NCBI RefSeq assembly: GCF_020539865.1
Contig: NZ_JAJBQV010000006.1
Location: forward strand, 38,565 to 102,564
DNA: 64,000 nucleotides
Reading direction: 5' to 3'
DNA from: Megasphaera elsdenii
Lineage (GTDB): Bacteria > Bacillota > Negativicutes > Veillonellales > Megasphaeraceae
Below the pieces are notes generated by a model that worked only from the letters and a program-made list of their open reading frames with translations, was not told the origin of the DNA and searched no databases. This document shows positions 52,928 to 62,649 of the stretch, in pieces. The first letter of the stretch is position 1; each line of letters starts with the position of its first letter. Position numbers and translations under genes: made by a program.

Positions 52928-52995
52928 CCTATCACCTCTCATTTAATAATTGACCATGTAGCGGGCGCCCCACGTGGTCGCCCCTACAATGGTGA

Positions 52996-53092
52996 TACGA
53001 ATCGTAGGGGCTTGCACGTGTTTGACAATAGGCATCGTACGGATTCACGACCGGCATACAACGGCAGTACGAATCGTAGGGGCTTGCACGTG
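52996..53092. repeat. 25-base direct repeat within a GTAGGGG-type element
   Basis: An identical 25-mer (52996-53020 and 53068-53092) begins TACGAATCGTAGGGG and ends GCACGTG. The second copy continues into an inverted arm (GGCTTGC / GCAAGCC); the first is cut short. An outward-facing related arm (GCGCCCCACGTGGTCGCCCC) lies at about 52966-52985. Confidence 0.65.
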
Positions 53093-53223
53093 GCAAGCCC
53101 GCTTCCGGATATGTTGGATTCCTGTTGTCTTTGTATTATGGCCATTCATTCATTGTCCGCCTTACGGGGTTTATTATACCATAAATCAAAAAAGAGCAGG
53201 TAGTGGTCAGGCCCATTCATTCG

Positions 53224-53232
53224 TGATATAAT
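53224..53232 (+). promoter_or_regulatory. extended -10 promoter of cca
   Basis: TGA-TATAAT, 41 bases before the ATG. Confidence 0.5.
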
Positions 53233-53272
53233 ATAACATCAGTTAATTTTTTTAGAAAGGAAGGCCGGGAAG

Positions 53273-54703
53273 ATGGAAGAACGAGCCCGTCAGCTATTGA
53301 CAGCTTTAGAGGATGCAGGCTTTGAAGCCTATATCGTCGGCGGTGCCGTGCGTGACCTGCTCATGGGGAAAACTCCGCACGACTATGATATCGCTACCTC
53401 TGCCCGGCCTGATGATATTCGGGCCATCGCCGCCCAAGAGGACTGGCATACTGTCGAAATCCATGGCGAAGCCTTTGGTATCGTCGTCGTCGTCATTGCC
53501 GGACAGACTTTTGAAGTCGCGACCTTCCGCGGTGAGGCCTATGGCGAGGATAGCCACCGGCCGGATACGGTCTGGTATGCGGATACTCTGCGCGAAGACG
53601 TCCTGCGCCGTGATTTCACGGTCAATGCCATGGCCATGGATTGCCGCGGCGATATTTACGATTACGTCGGCGGCCAGAAAGATTTGCGCAAGAAGCGCTT
53701 AGTCACTGTCGGCGACCCGGTCCGCCGCTTCCAGGAAGACGCCTTGCGTCTGTTCCGGGCCTGCCGCTTTGCGGGACAGCTCGATTTCATGGCTTCGAAG
53801 GAACTCATCAAAGCCATGCCCAAGGCTTTTGGCCGCGTTCCTGGCCTGTCCCTGGAACGGGTCGTCAACGAAATGGACCGCCTTATGGTCACGCCAGCAG
53901 CGTACCGGGGACTGGACATCCTTGTCCGCACGGGACTCTGTGCCTGCTCGTGCCGCCAGAAAGTGAACGGTTGTTATGAAGCCGTCCCGATACTGCCGGA
54001 ATTGAGCCACCTGCCCGAGACGCCGCAGTCGAAACCATTCCATCTCTTTGATGCCTGGGTACACACTTTGGCGACCGTTGCCAACACGATGCCAGATCTG
54101 ACCATCCGATATGCGGCATTGTTTCACGATATTGCCAAAGGACTGCCCGGTATCCGCGGCGTCCATAAAGGCCGTTATACCGATTATGGCCACGATGCCA
54201 AGGGGGCAGAACTGTCCGAAGCCATCTTGCTGCGCTGGCACAAGAAACCGGCTTTTGCCCAGCGCGTGGCTTGGTTGGTCAAGACGCATATGAAATTTCA
54301 TTTCTTTGCCAATACAGCCGAAGGCGACGTCGAAAAGTGGCTGCGTCATGAAGCCCTCGATGGGCCTTTCCATCGGACTGCAGAACTCGTCGAAGCTGTC
54401 GGTCAGGCTACAGCCGTTGCCTGCGGTGATATTTTAGGCTGCGGTCACGCCGATGCCAGCACGGAAGGGACGGAATCCTTCGGGGCCTATATGGCCATGC
54501 TGGCTGCGGCCATGCCAGTCAGTACCAAAGACCTGCACTATGACCGGCGGATTCCTGACACGTGCGGCCGCCGCACTGGCGATTGCCTGCGGATCCTTTT
54601 AAAACGGGTCCAGAATCAGGACCTGGAAAACGATGCCGATGTACTGGCAGAGGCAGCCCGACGCTGGATGAAGCGCCATGAAGGGGAAGGGCATCATGAA
54701 TAA
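53273..54703 (+). CDS. cca: CCA tRNA nucleotidyltransferase
   Basis: 476 residues. Class II nucleotidyltransferase fold: YIVGGAVRDLLMGKTPHDYD, with the DYD metal aspartates near residue 40, the RRDFTVNAMAMDCRGDIYDY neck block, and EDALRLFRACRFAGQL. A C-terminal HD domain follows (RYAALFHDIAKGLPGIRGVH, GHDAKGAELSEAILLR). Adds or repairs the tRNA 3' CCA; the five tRNAs in this window encode their own CCA, so repair is the likely role for them. It overlaps the PBP gene by eight bases. Confidence 0.93.
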   Translation: MEERARQLLTALEDAGFEAYIVGGAVRDLLMGKTPHDYDIATSARPDDIRAIAAQEDWHTVEIHGEAFGIVVVVIAGQTFEVATFRGEAYGEDSHRPDTVWYADTLREDVLRRDFTVNAMAMDCRGDIYDYVGGQKDLRKKRLVTVGDPVRRFQEDALRLFRACRFAGQLDFMASKELIKAMPKAFGRVPGLSLERVVNEMDRLMVTPAAYRGLDILVRTGLCACSCRQKVNGCYEAVPILPELSHLPETPQSKPFHLFDAWVHTLATVANTMPDLTIRYAALFHDIAKGLPGIRGVHKGRYTDYGHDAKGAELSEAILLRWHKKPAFAQRVAWLVKTHMKFHFFANTAEGDVEKWLRHEALDGPFHRTAELVEAVGQATAVACGDILGCGHADASTEGTESFGAYMAMLAAAMPVSTKDLHYDRRIPDTCGRRTGDCLRILLKRVQNQDLENDADVLAEAARRWMKRHEGEGHHE

Positions 54704-56672
54704 AAATGAAAAGAACCTGACCCATCGTATTTGTAGCCGCATGGTCATTTGCATGGGCATCTTGGCATTCATCGGCTTTTGCACCGTTGCCCGCTTATTT
54801 GTAGAACAAGTTATCAGGCATGAAAAACGGGTAGCAGAAGCGCAAGAGCAGACGCAGGTAGAACGAAACCTGCAATCGCCGCGGGGCATGATCCTCGACC
54901 GCAACGGCAAGGTCCTGGCCATCAGCGAGATGTCCAAGTCCCTCTATGCCGACCCGACCATGCTCAATGAAGACCCGGCCGTGGTAGCCGATTTATTGGC
55001 GCCTTATCTCCGCATCCCAAAGGATGAAATCGAACGGCGCCTAAAAGAAGATACAGCCTTCATTTGGCTCGACCGCCAGATGGATCACGAAAAATATGAA
55101 GCCGTCGAAGCGGTCATTAAGGAAGAAAAGCTGCACGGCTTGGCATTCCGCGATGAAAACCGCCGTTTCTATCCGAATGGTTCGATGGCTGCTCAGGTCA
55201 TCGGCTTTGTCGGCGAAAATGACCACGGCCTAGAAGGCATCGAAATGATGCTGGATGATGAAATACGCGGCAGCAAACAGACTTTCCGCCTGCAGACCGA
55301 TAACCATAATATCCCTGTCTTTTCGTCCGCCTTGGAACGGATCCTGCCCAATAAAGAGCGGTCCGTCTGCCTGACTTTGGACAGTACTATCCAGTATGTC
55401 GCCGAAAAAGGCTTGGATGGCATTATGGCCCGCAGTCATCCTTTCGGGGCTTCGATTATCGTCATGAATCCCAAGACTGGCGAAATCCTGGCTATGGCCA
55501 GCCGGCCGACGTATGATCCTAATAATTATAGCAAGGGCAATAAAGAAGCTTACAAGAACCGGGCTGTCGTCAATGTCTACGAACCGGGGTCGACTTTTAA
55601 GCCGCTCATGGCGGCTGCCGCCTTGGATTCAGGAAAATGGCATATTGGTGATGTTTATCACGACACGGGTTCTGTCCGCGTCGCCGATCGGACCATTCAC
55701 AACTGGGACAACAAGGGCATGGGCGACGTGACCTTGCGGGAAATCATTATGTATTCCATCAATACCGGTATGGCCCACGTCGCCGTGACAACAGGCGGCA
55801 AGACGCTGACCACTTATGCCCAACGCTTTGGCTTCGGGACGATTACGGGCATCGAATTGTCAGGCGAACAAGAGGGAATCTTGTTCGACCCCGATAAAAT
55901 GTCCATCGTCGATACGGCTACTATGGGCATTGGTCAAGGCATTGCCGTCACGCCCCTTCAGATGGTACAGGCGTTCAGCGCCATTGCCAATGAAGGACAC
56001 ATGATGAAGCCGTTCTTGGTCAAAGAAATGGATAATCCTGACGGTTCTATTTACCAAAAGACAGAACCCAAAGAAGTGGGACAGCCTATCAATGTCGGGA
56101 CGGCTGAAACGATCAGCAAGTTCATGGGCGAAGAAGTCGCCATCGGTGGCGGCCAAAGCGCCAAAATCGAAGGCTATCGCTTTGGCGGCAAGACCGGGAC
56201 GGCCCAGAAGAAGACGGAAGACAGCACGGGCTACGCCGAAGGCCAGTATGTCGGTTCCTTCATCGGCTTTGGCCCCTTGGAAGACCCGCAGTTCCTAGTC
56301 CTCATCGTCGTCGATGACCCAAAAGGCGTCTATTACGGGGCTCAGGTCGCGGCACCGGTCTTTAAGGAAATGATGACCGAAATCGTCCGCATGAAAGGTA
56401 TCCGTCCGACAGAAGAGGTGAACCAGAAACCGCTAGGTCCCGTCAGTACGACACGGGCTCACACAATCCCGCCCGTCCATATTTCCAGCGATGGCGTCCT
56501 CATGCCGTCCTTCATCGGCTGGAGTACGAGGGAAGTCAACGATTGGCTCAATGAAGCGGGCTTAGGCTTTGTCCCAAAGGGGATGGGGAAAGCCGTTCAG
56601 CAATCGCCGCAGGTGGGCAGTTATGCACCGCAAGGCAGCAATATCACCGTTATTTTTAAACGGAATCCATAG
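54696..56672 (+). CDS. class B penicillin-binding protein (FtsI/SpoVD-like transpeptidase) with one PASTA domain
   Basis: 658 residues from ATG 54696 (AAGGGG upstream). One N-terminal membrane anchor (about 12-35), the PBP dimerisation domain (about 55-220), and the transpeptidase domain with active-site serine in EPGSTFKPLMA (STFK), SINTGMAH (SxN) and GGKTGTAQK (KTG). A single C-terminal PASTA domain spans about 595-658 (VLMPSFIGWSTREVNDWLNE). This is the SpoVD/PBP2x layout. It crosslinks septal or side-wall peptidoglycan in the periplasm. It is not inside a division-cluster operon here, being between cca and folD. Confidence 0.92.
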   Translation: MNKNEKNLTHRICSRMVICMGILAFIGFCTVARLFVEQVIRHEKRVAEAQEQTQVERNLQSPRGMILDRNGKVLAISEMSKSLYADPTMLNEDPAVVADLLAPYLRIPKDEIERRLKEDTAFIWLDRQMDHEKYEAVEAVIKEEKLHGLAFRDENRRFYPNGSMAAQVIGFVGENDHGLEGIEMMLDDEIRGSKQTFRLQTDNHNIPVFSSALERILPNKERSVCLTLDSTIQYVAEKGLDGIMARSHPFGASIIVMNPKTGEILAMASRPTYDPNNYSKGNKEAYKNRAVVNVYEPGSTFKPLMAAAALDSGKWHIGDVYHDTGSVRVADRTIHNWDNKGMGDVTLREIIMYSINTGMAHVAVTTGGKTLTTYAQRFGFGTITGIELSGEQEGILFDPDKMSIVDTATMGIGQGIAVTPLQMVQAFSAIANEGHMMKPFLVKEMDNPDGSIYQKTEPKEVGQPINVGTAETISKFMGEEVAIGGGQSAKIEGYRFGGKTGTAQKKTEDSTGYAEGQYVGSFIGFGPLEDPQFLVLIVVDDPKGVYYGAQVAAPVFKEMMTEIVRMKGIRPTEEVNQKPLGPVSTTRAHTIPPVHISSDGVLMPSFIGWSTREVNDWLNEAGLGFVPKGMGKAVQQSPQVGSYAPQGSNITVIFKRNP

Positions 56673-56693
56673 AACAACAGGGGGAACTTATTT

Positions 56694-57545
56694 ATGCAAT
56701 TACTCAACGGCCGGGAAGTGGCCGCATTTCATCGCGAACGGGTGGAACGCCGCCTGGCCGATATTCAGGAAGAACTCCATATCCAGCCGGAATTGGCCAT
56801 CATCCTCGTTGGAGATGATGCGCCGTCGGCTATGTATGCCAGATCCATGCAGAAGACGGCTTGGGCTGTCGGCTTGAAGGCAGAAATCTATCAGGAACCG
56901 GCTTCAGTCAGTGAAGTAGAAATCTTATCGCTTATCGATAAGCTCAATGAGCAGGCTTCTGTCTTCGGTATCTTACCTATGATGCCCTTGCCGCGCCACT
57001 TGAACAGCCAGCGTATCATTGACTGCATCGACCCGAAGAAAGACGTCGATGGCCTGACCGATGTCAATATTGCCCATTTATATACGGGACGACCGGGATT
57101 CGTTCCCTGTACGCCGCGGGCAGTCATTGCCATCCTCGATTATTATCATATTTCTCTGAGTGGTAAAGAGGTAGCCATCATCGGCCGCAGCAATGTCGTC
57201 GGGAAACCGCTGGCCCAGCTCTGCCTGAACCGTAATGCCACGGTCACTCATTGTCATACGCGCACGAAGGACCTGAAAGCCGTCTGCCGCCGGGCAGACT
57301 TGGTCATCGCCGCTGCCGGGAGAGCCGGCTTAGTGACAGGCGATATGATAAAACCCGGCGCTGTAGTCATCGATGTCGGCATCAACCGCGTCGATGGCAA
57401 GACGGTCGGCGACGTCGCTTTTGATGAAGCGGCCGCCGTGGCCGGGGCCGTGACACCCGTGCCGGGCGGTGTTGGTGCCGTGACGACGATGATGGTACTG
57501 GAAAACGTCGTCTGCGGCATCGCCCGGACAGAAACTATTTTATAA
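56694..57545 (+). CDS. folD: methylenetetrahydrofolate dehydrogenase/cyclohydrolase
   Basis: 283 residues. Interconverts 5,10-methylene- and 10-formyl-tetrahydrofolate. Catalytic-lysine region: SAMYARSMQKTAWAVG occupies the Y-x3-K position, with K64-type QKTA. GILPMMPLPRHL, DPKKDVDGLTDVNIAHLYTG, PCTPRAVIAILDYY, IIGRSNVVGKPLAQLCL, and the C-terminal TPVPGGVGAVTTMMVLENV are all FolD signatures. It follows the PBP gene by 21 bases. Confidence 0.95.
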   Translation: MQLLNGREVAAFHRERVERRLADIQEELHIQPELAIILVGDDAPSAMYARSMQKTAWAVGLKAEIYQEPASVSEVEILSLIDKLNEQASVFGILPMMPLPRHLNSQRIIDCIDPKKDVDGLTDVNIAHLYTGRPGFVPCTPRAVIAILDYYHISLSGKEVAIIGRSNVVGKPLAQLCLNRNATVTHCHTRTKDLKAVCRRADLVIAAAGRAGLVTGDMIKPGAVVIDVGINRVDGKTVGDVAFDEAAAVAGAVTPVPGGVGAVTTMMVLENVVCGIARTETIL

Positions 57546-57562
57546 AAGTGAGGGAGTAATCT

Positions 57563-58729
57563 ATGCATATCTTAGATAATTTCATGATTCATTATTTACG
57601 CCGTTTCGATAAACATTGCTTTACCGTACAACTGCATGATAAGACCTATACCATTGGTGAAGGCCAGCCGCTGTTCAACGTCATCATCAACAAAGACATT
57701 CCGAAAAAGGAATTGCTGGCATCGACGTCGCTGGCACTGGGCGAAGCCTACATGCGGAAAGATATCGAAATCAAGGGGGATTTGTTCACCGCTCTTCGTT
57801 GCTTCTTATCCCAGACGGGCCAGTTCTCGCTGGATAAATCCTTGTTCAAACGCATCCTCTATCCGTCGGAATCGAAATCAGCCCAGAAGAAGCAAGTTTC
57901 GTCTCACTACGATTTGGGGAACGATTTCTATGCCAAATGGCTCGATCCGTCTATGAGCTATTCCTGCGCATACTTCAAGCATGAAGACGACAGCCTTGAA
58001 CAGGCACAGCATAATAAAATCCACTATATCTTGGAAAAACTCTACCTCAAAGAAGGCATGACTCTCCTCGATATCGGTTGCGGCTGGGGGTATTTGCTCA
58101 TCGAAGCTGCTAAGAAATATGGTGTCAAAGGGTATGGCTGCACGCTCAGTAAGGAACAGTGGAAAAAAGGCCAAGAACGCATTGAAAAATTAGGCCTTCA
58201 GGATTTAGTCCAGATCGACCTCATCGATTACCGCGACCTCATTGCTGAAGGACGTCAGTACGATCGCATCGTCAGCGTCGGCATGTTGGAACACGTCGGC
58301 CGATCCAATTATCCGCTGTACATGGAAACGGCTAGCCATCTCCTGAAAGACGGCGGTATGTTCCTCCTTCATTACATCAGCGGCCACGATGAAAGCATCG
58401 GCAACCCGTGGATGCGTAAATACATCTTCCCGGGCGGAACGCTGCCGTCGCTCCGTGAAGTCGTCAGCCTCGCTTACGACGATGATTTCCAGGTCATCGA
58501 TGTCGAAAGCCTGCGCCGCCACTACTATAAGACCCTTATGTGCTGGTTCAATAACTTCCAGAACGTCCGCGATGAAGTTATCGCTGCCCGTGGAGAAGAA
58601 TTTGCCCGCATGTGGGACCTTTACCTCTGCGGTTGCGCCGTATCCTTCTACATCGGCAACATCGACATCCATCAGATTCTCATGACCAAAGGGACAAAGA
58701 ACGACCTGCCCATGACACGTTGGTACTAA
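57563..58729 (+). CDS. cyclopropane-fatty-acyl-phospholipid synthase family methyltransferase
   Basis: 388 residues. N-terminal lipid-binding region (about 1-110) followed by a SAM-dependent methyltransferase: SSHYDLGNDFYAKWLDPSMS (the CFA signature near residue 113), LLDIGCGWGYLLIEAAKKYG near residue 170, and FPGGTLPSLREV. Methylates the double bonds of unsaturated phospholipid chains to cyclopropanes, though the C-terminal end varies and other fatty-acid methylations are possible. AGTGAGGGAG precedes the ATG, 17 bases after folD. Confidence 0.9.
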   Translation: MHILDNFMIHYLRRFDKHCFTVQLHDKTYTIGEGQPLFNVIINKDIPKKELLASTSLALGEAYMRKDIEIKGDLFTALRCFLSQTGQFSLDKSLFKRILYPSESKSAQKKQVSSHYDLGNDFYAKWLDPSMSYSCAYFKHEDDSLEQAQHNKIHYILEKLYLKEGMTLLDIGCGWGYLLIEAAKKYGVKGYGCTLSKEQWKKGQERIEKLGLQDLVQIDLIDYRDLIAEGRQYDRIVSVGMLEHVGRSNYPLYMETASHLLKDGGMFLLHYISGHDESIGNPWMRKYIFPGGTLPSLREVVSLAYDDDFQVIDVESLRRHYYKTLMCWFNNFQNVRDEVIAARGEEFARMWDLYLCGCAVSFYIGNIDIHQILMTKGTKNDLPMTRWY

Positions 58730-58756
58730 TTCCAATGTTACTGCAAACTTAATACT

Positions 58757-58805
58757 CAAAAAGGGGCCTTGCATGAAGCTTTTTGCCATCATGCAAGGCC
58801 CTTTT
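58757..58805 (+). terminator. intrinsic terminator of the cca-cfa run
   Basis: Long stem AGGGGCCTTGCATGA / TCATGCAAGGCCCT with one bulge and a ~12-base loop, followed by T's. Confidence 0.8.
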
Positions 58806-58945
58806 CTCTTTAATGTTTGAGGCGATTGTTTTCAACTTCAAACTCAAAAAAAGGGTCTGCCTTCGTGAGACAGTTTCTTTTTCTATATGCGTGTAAAACG
58901 TATAACTACAACCATTATGATGATAAAATAGCATAAATAGTATGC

Positions 58946-58974
58946 TTGACTTTTATATCTATAACGGCTATACT
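58946..58974 (+). promoter_or_regulatory. nifJ promoter
   Basis: TTGACT, a 17-base spacer and TATACT. The palindromic CGTTAAACG (about 58989-58997) lies in the leader. Confidence 0.7.
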
Positions 58975-59052
58975 AAAAGTACAGAAAGCGTTAAACGTTA
59001 TACGAATCACGGATGCATTATCTTTGAATAGTAGAAAAGGGGAGTTTTTCTT

Positions 59053-62000
59053 ATGATTAAACAGATCGTGAAAACCTTAGACGGCAACGAAGCTACGGCT
59101 GACGTTGCGTATAACTTTACTGAAGTCGCTACGATTTACCCGATTACTCCGTCATCGCCGATGGCAGAACACGTCGACGTCTGGTCAGCTAATGGCCGCA
59201 AGAACCTCTTTGGCCAGCCCGTCAAATTAGTTGAAATGCAGTCCGAAGCTGGCGCTATCGGTGCCGTTCACGGCGCTTCGGAAACGGGCAGCCTCTGTTC
59301 GTCCTTTACGGCATCGCAAGGCCTGATGCTGATGATTCCGGTCATGCACCGCCTGTCCGGTGAATTGAAACCAGTCGTCCTGCATATCGCCGCCCGTACG
59401 GTAGGGACCCACACCATGTCCATCTTCGGCGACCATTCCGATGTCATGGGCTGTCGTAATACGGGCTGGGCTATGCTCTGTAGTGCCAGCGTTCAGGAAT
59501 GTGCTGACTTGGCAGCTGTGGCCCATCTGTCGACTATCAAAGACCGCGTGCCATTCATGCATTTCTTCGACGGGTTCCGCACATCCCACGAAATCCAAAA
59601 AATTAAAATGCTTCCAGCTGAAGAATTGGGTAAGCTCATCGACCGCGATGCCCTCTATCATTTTAAACACACTGGCCTGAATCCGGAACATCCGGTCATG
59701 CGCAGTACCGTTACCAATCCGGACATGTTCTTCCAGTCCCGCGAAGCCAATAACCTTTGGTACCAGCGACTGCCTTATATCGTCCAGGACTATATGGACC
59801 AGATTAGTGAATTGACAGGTCGTCCGTATCACCTCTTCGATTATTACGGCGCTCCTGACGCAGAACACGTCGTCATCGCCATGGGTTCTGTCACCGGTGC
59901 TATCCAGGAAACGATTGACAAACTTTGTAAAGAAGGCAAGAAAGTCGGTTTCATCCAGGTGCACCTCTACCGGCCATTCTCGCTGGAACACTTCATGAAG
60001 GCCATGCCTGACACAGTCCGCACGATTACCGTCATGGACCGCACGAAGGAACCGGGCGCTTTAGGTGAACCGCTTTATGAAGACGTCTGCGCTGCTATAT
60101 CCCACGTCAAACAGGACGTCACCGTTCTGGCCTGTCGCTATGGCTTGTCGTCGAAAGACGTACCGCCGGCATCGATTAACGCCGTCTTCACCAACATGGA
60201 TTCGCTCCAGCCAAAGAACCACTTCACGCTGGGTATCATCGACGATGTTACCCATCATTCCCTGGCCGACGTACCGATTACCGTCGACACCGAAGGGACT
60301 ATTAGCTGTAAGTTCTGGGGCTTTGGCTCGGATGGTACCGTTGGCGCCAACAAGAACTCTATCAAGATCATCGGCGACAACACGGATATGTACGTCCAGG
60401 CTTACTTTGAATACGATACGAAGAAATCCGGCGGCGTCACTAAGTCGCACTTGCGTTTTGGTAAGAAACCGATCCGGGCTACGTACTATATCAAAGCGGC
60501 GGACTTCCTGGCCTGCCATAAACAGGCGTACATGGGTACCTACGATATTGTTAGTGAAATCAAGGACGGCGGCATCTTCCTGCTCAACTGCAGCTGGGAT
60601 AAAGACGACGTCGCCAACCACCTCAGCAATAAAGTAAAACGTCAGCTCGCTGCTAAGCACGTCCGCTTCTATATCATCAATGCGACCAAGATTGCCGAAG
60701 AAATCGGCCTGGGCAGCAACCGTACCAATACGGTCCTGCAGGCAGCTTTCTTTAAACTGGCTAACATCCTGCCCATCGACGACGCTGTGAAATACATGAA
60801 AGACGCCATCGCTAAGACCTATCTGGCCAAAGGCGAACAAGTCATCGCCATGAACCAGGCTGCTGTCGACCGCGGTATTTCGGATATCGTCGAAGTCACT
60901 GTATCGGAAGCATGGAAAGACTTGCCGTCTGATCCCATCGTCGAAGATACCCGTGATATTCCGGACTTCATCAAGAAGGTCGTTGAACCGGCTAACTTGC
61001 AGCTCGGCGATACCATCCCGGTCAGTGAATTCGTCCCCTATGCCGACGGTTCCTACCCCTTGGGCACGACGCAATATGAAAAACGCGGCATCGCGTCGAC
61101 CGTTCCTGAATGGGATTTGGAAAAATGCGTCCAGTGTAACCGCTGCTCCTTAGTTTGCCCGCACGCCGCTATCCGTCCGTATCTGGTAACGGCTGATGAA
61201 AAGGCCAAGGCTCCGGCTGACTTCAAGACCAAGAAAGCCATCGGCAAGGGCCTGGAAGACTATGAATTCCGCATCCAGGTTTCGCCGCTCGACTGCTACA
61301 GCTGCAGTGCCTGCGTCAATGCCTGCCCGGCGAAGGCCTTGACCATGAAACCGCTGGAAACGCAGCGTCATGAAAGCGCCGACTGGGATTATGCCCAGAC
61401 ACTCCCTGAAAAACACACGACTCTCGATAAATTCTCCGTCAAGGGAAGCCAGTTCCATCAGCCCCTCCTCGAATTCAACGGCGCCTGTGCAGGCTGTACG
61501 GAAACGGCATACATGAAGATCCTGACCCAGCTCTTCGGGCCGCGTATGATTGTCGCCAATGCTACGGGCTGTACCCAGGCTTGGGGCTCGGCAATGCCAA
61601 GTATTCCGTACACGACGAACTGCGAAGGCTTCGGGCCGGCCTGGTCGAACTCCGTTTTTGAAGACAACGCAGAATTCGCCCTCGGCATGTCCCTGTCCAT
61701 GGAACAGCAGCGCGAGGCCATCCGCATCAAATCGGAAGAACTCTTGGGCCTGACAGATGGGGCCCTCCACGACGCTATCAAAGCCTGGATCGATTCCATT
61801 GGCGTTGCTAACGAAGGCGAAGTCACAGAAGGCATCAGCCGGACGTACATCAAAGAATTGATGGCGGCTCATCTCACTGGCCGGGCTGCGGACTTGCAGA
61901 AAGAAATCCTGGCTCATAAAGAACACATCATCAAGAAGACCATCTGGATGTATGGCGGCGACGGCTGGGCTTACGATATTGGCTACGGCGGCTTGGATCA

Positions 62001-62583
62001 CGTCCTGGCTATGAATGCCAACGTCAATATCATGCTTGTCGACACGGAAGTCTACTCCAACACAGGCGGTCAGTCGTCGAAAGCCACGCCAATCGGTGCT
62101 GTCGCTCAGTTTGCTGCGTCGGGCCGCAAGTTCAATAAGAAAGACTTGGGCCGCCTGCTCATGACTTATGGCCACATCTACATCGCTCAGGTCGCTCTTG
62201 GTGCCGACCCGAACCAGCTCATCAAAGCCATTAAAGAAGCAGAAGCCTACAATGGTCCGTCTATCATCATCGCCTATGCACCGTGCATCAACCACGGCAT
62301 CAAAGGCGGTATGGGCAATGCCCAGCACGAAATGAAACGTGCCGTAGACTGCGGTTACTGGCATCTCTACCGTTATAACCCGTTGCTCAAGAAGGAAGGA
62401 AAGAACCCCTTTATCCTGGATTCCAAAGAACCGCAGCAGTCGTTCCGCGAATATCTCATGGGCGAAACGAGATATGCCGCTTTGACGAGAACCTTCCCGG
62501 ACATTGCAGAAGAACTCTTTGCCAAAGCTGAAGAATTTGCTAAGAAGAAATACGAAACTTATAAGGAATTGGCTGATAAATAA
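59053..62583 (+). CDS. nifJ: pyruvate:ferredoxin (flavodoxin) oxidoreductase
   Basis: 1176 residues, the full single-chain enzyme. Oxidatively decarboxylates pyruvate to acetyl-CoA, CO2 and reduced ferredoxin. Domain I start TLDGNEATADVAYNFTEVAT, then TIYPITPSSPMAEHVD. The ferredoxin-like domain has two 4Fe-4S motifs, CVQCNRCSLVCPHA (near residue 695) and CYSCSACVNACPAKA (near 750). The C-terminal TPP domain has a proximal cluster cysteine in GACAGCTET and GDGWAYDIGYGGLDHVLA, then NTGGQSSKATPIGAV. Its own promoter and terminator make it monocistronic. It is the main anaerobic catabolic gene in the window. Confidence 0.97.
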   Translation: MIKQIVKTLDGNEATADVAYNFTEVATIYPITPSSPMAEHVDVWSANGRKNLFGQPVKLVEMQSEAGAIGAVHGASETGSLCSSFTASQGLMLMIPVMHRLSGELKPVVLHIAARTVGTHTMSIFGDHSDVMGCRNTGWAMLCSASVQECADLAAVAHLSTIKDRVPFMHFFDGFRTSHEIQKIKMLPAEELGKLIDRDALYHFKHTGLNPEHPVMRSTVTNPDMFFQSREANNLWYQRLPYIVQDYMDQISELTGRPYHLFDYYGAPDAEHVVIAMGSVTGAIQETIDKLCKEGKKVGFIQVHLYRPFSLEHFMKAMPDTVRTITVMDRTKEPGALGEPLYEDVCAAISHVKQDVTVLACRYGLSSKDVPPASINAVFTNMDSLQPKNHFTLGIIDDVTHHSLADVPITVDTEGTISCKFWGFGSDGTVGANKNSIKIIGDNTDMYVQAYFEYDTKKSGGVTKSHLRFGKKPIRATYYIKAADFLACHKQAYMGTYDIVSEIKDGGIFLLNCSWDKDDVANHLSNKVKRQLAAKHVRFYIINATKIAEEIGLGSNRTNTVLQAAFFKLANILPIDDAVKYMKDAIAKTYLAKGEQVIAMNQAAVDRGISDIVEVTVSEAWKDLPSDPIVEDTRDIPDFIKKVVEPANLQLGDTIPVSEFVPYADGSYPLGTTQYEKRGIASTVPEWDLEKCVQCNRCSLVCPHAAIRPYLVTADEKAKAPADFKTKKAIGKGLEDYEFRIQVSPLDCYSCSACVNACPAKALTMKPLETQRHESADWDYAQTLPEKHTTLDKFSVKGSQFHQPLLEFNGACAGCTETAYMKILTQLFGPRMIVANATGCTQAWGSAMPSIPYTTNCEGFGPAWSNSVFEDNAEFALGMSLSMEQQREAIRIKSEELLGLTDGALHDAIKAWIDSIGVANEGEVTEGISRTYIKELMAAHLTGRAADLQKEILAHKEHIIKKTIWMYGGDGWAYDIGYGGLDHVLAMNANVNIMLVDTEVYSNTGGQSSKATPIGAVAQFAASGRKFNKKDLGRLLMTYGHIYIAQVALGADPNQLIKAIKEAEAYNGPSIIIAYAPCINHGIKGGMGNAQHEMKRAVDCGYWHLYRYNPLLKKEGKNPFILDSKEPQQSFREYLMGETRYAALTRTFPDIAEELFAKAEEFAKKKYETYKELADK

Positions 62584-62616
62584 GTAAAACACGCTAATGC
62601 CATATACACACCCGGA

Positions 62617-62647
62617 AACAGGGCTGCTGAAAAAGCAGCCCTGTTTT
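62617..62647 (+). terminator. intrinsic terminator of nifJ
   Basis: Stem CAGGGCTGCT / AGCAGCCCTG with loop GAAAA, flanked by AA and followed by TTTT. Confidence 0.85.
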
Positions 62648-62649
62648 CG

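Larger units (their letters stand above)
52928..53272. other. repeat-containing intergenic region between btuR and cca
   Basis: No gene seen. It contains GTAGGGG-type palindromic repeat material, a 25-base perfect direct repeat and the cca promoter. Confidence 0.6.
58730..59052. other. intergenic region between the cfa-like gene and nifJ
   Basis: No gene seen. Heptamer units ACTGCAA, ACTTAAT, ACTCAAA (58740-58760), a terminator, a second heptamer pair ACTTCAA/ACTCAAA (about 58835-58848) followed by a decayed terminator-like hairpin (about 58849-58885), and the nifJ promoter. Confidence 0.55.

Noticed and set aside
52996..53092. CRISPR-like direct repeat (two 25-mers)
   Set aside because: Only two copies, a single interval, and the sequence belongs to the GTAGGGG palindrome family found elsewhere in the window.
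52928..53272. Cobalamin riboswitch in front of btuR
   Set aside because: No B12-box-like sequence was found on the minus strand; the interval is occupied by repeats.
58849..58885. Second intrinsic terminator before nifJ
   Set aside because: The stem is broken by several mismatches, so I treat it as a decayed copy rather than a working terminator.
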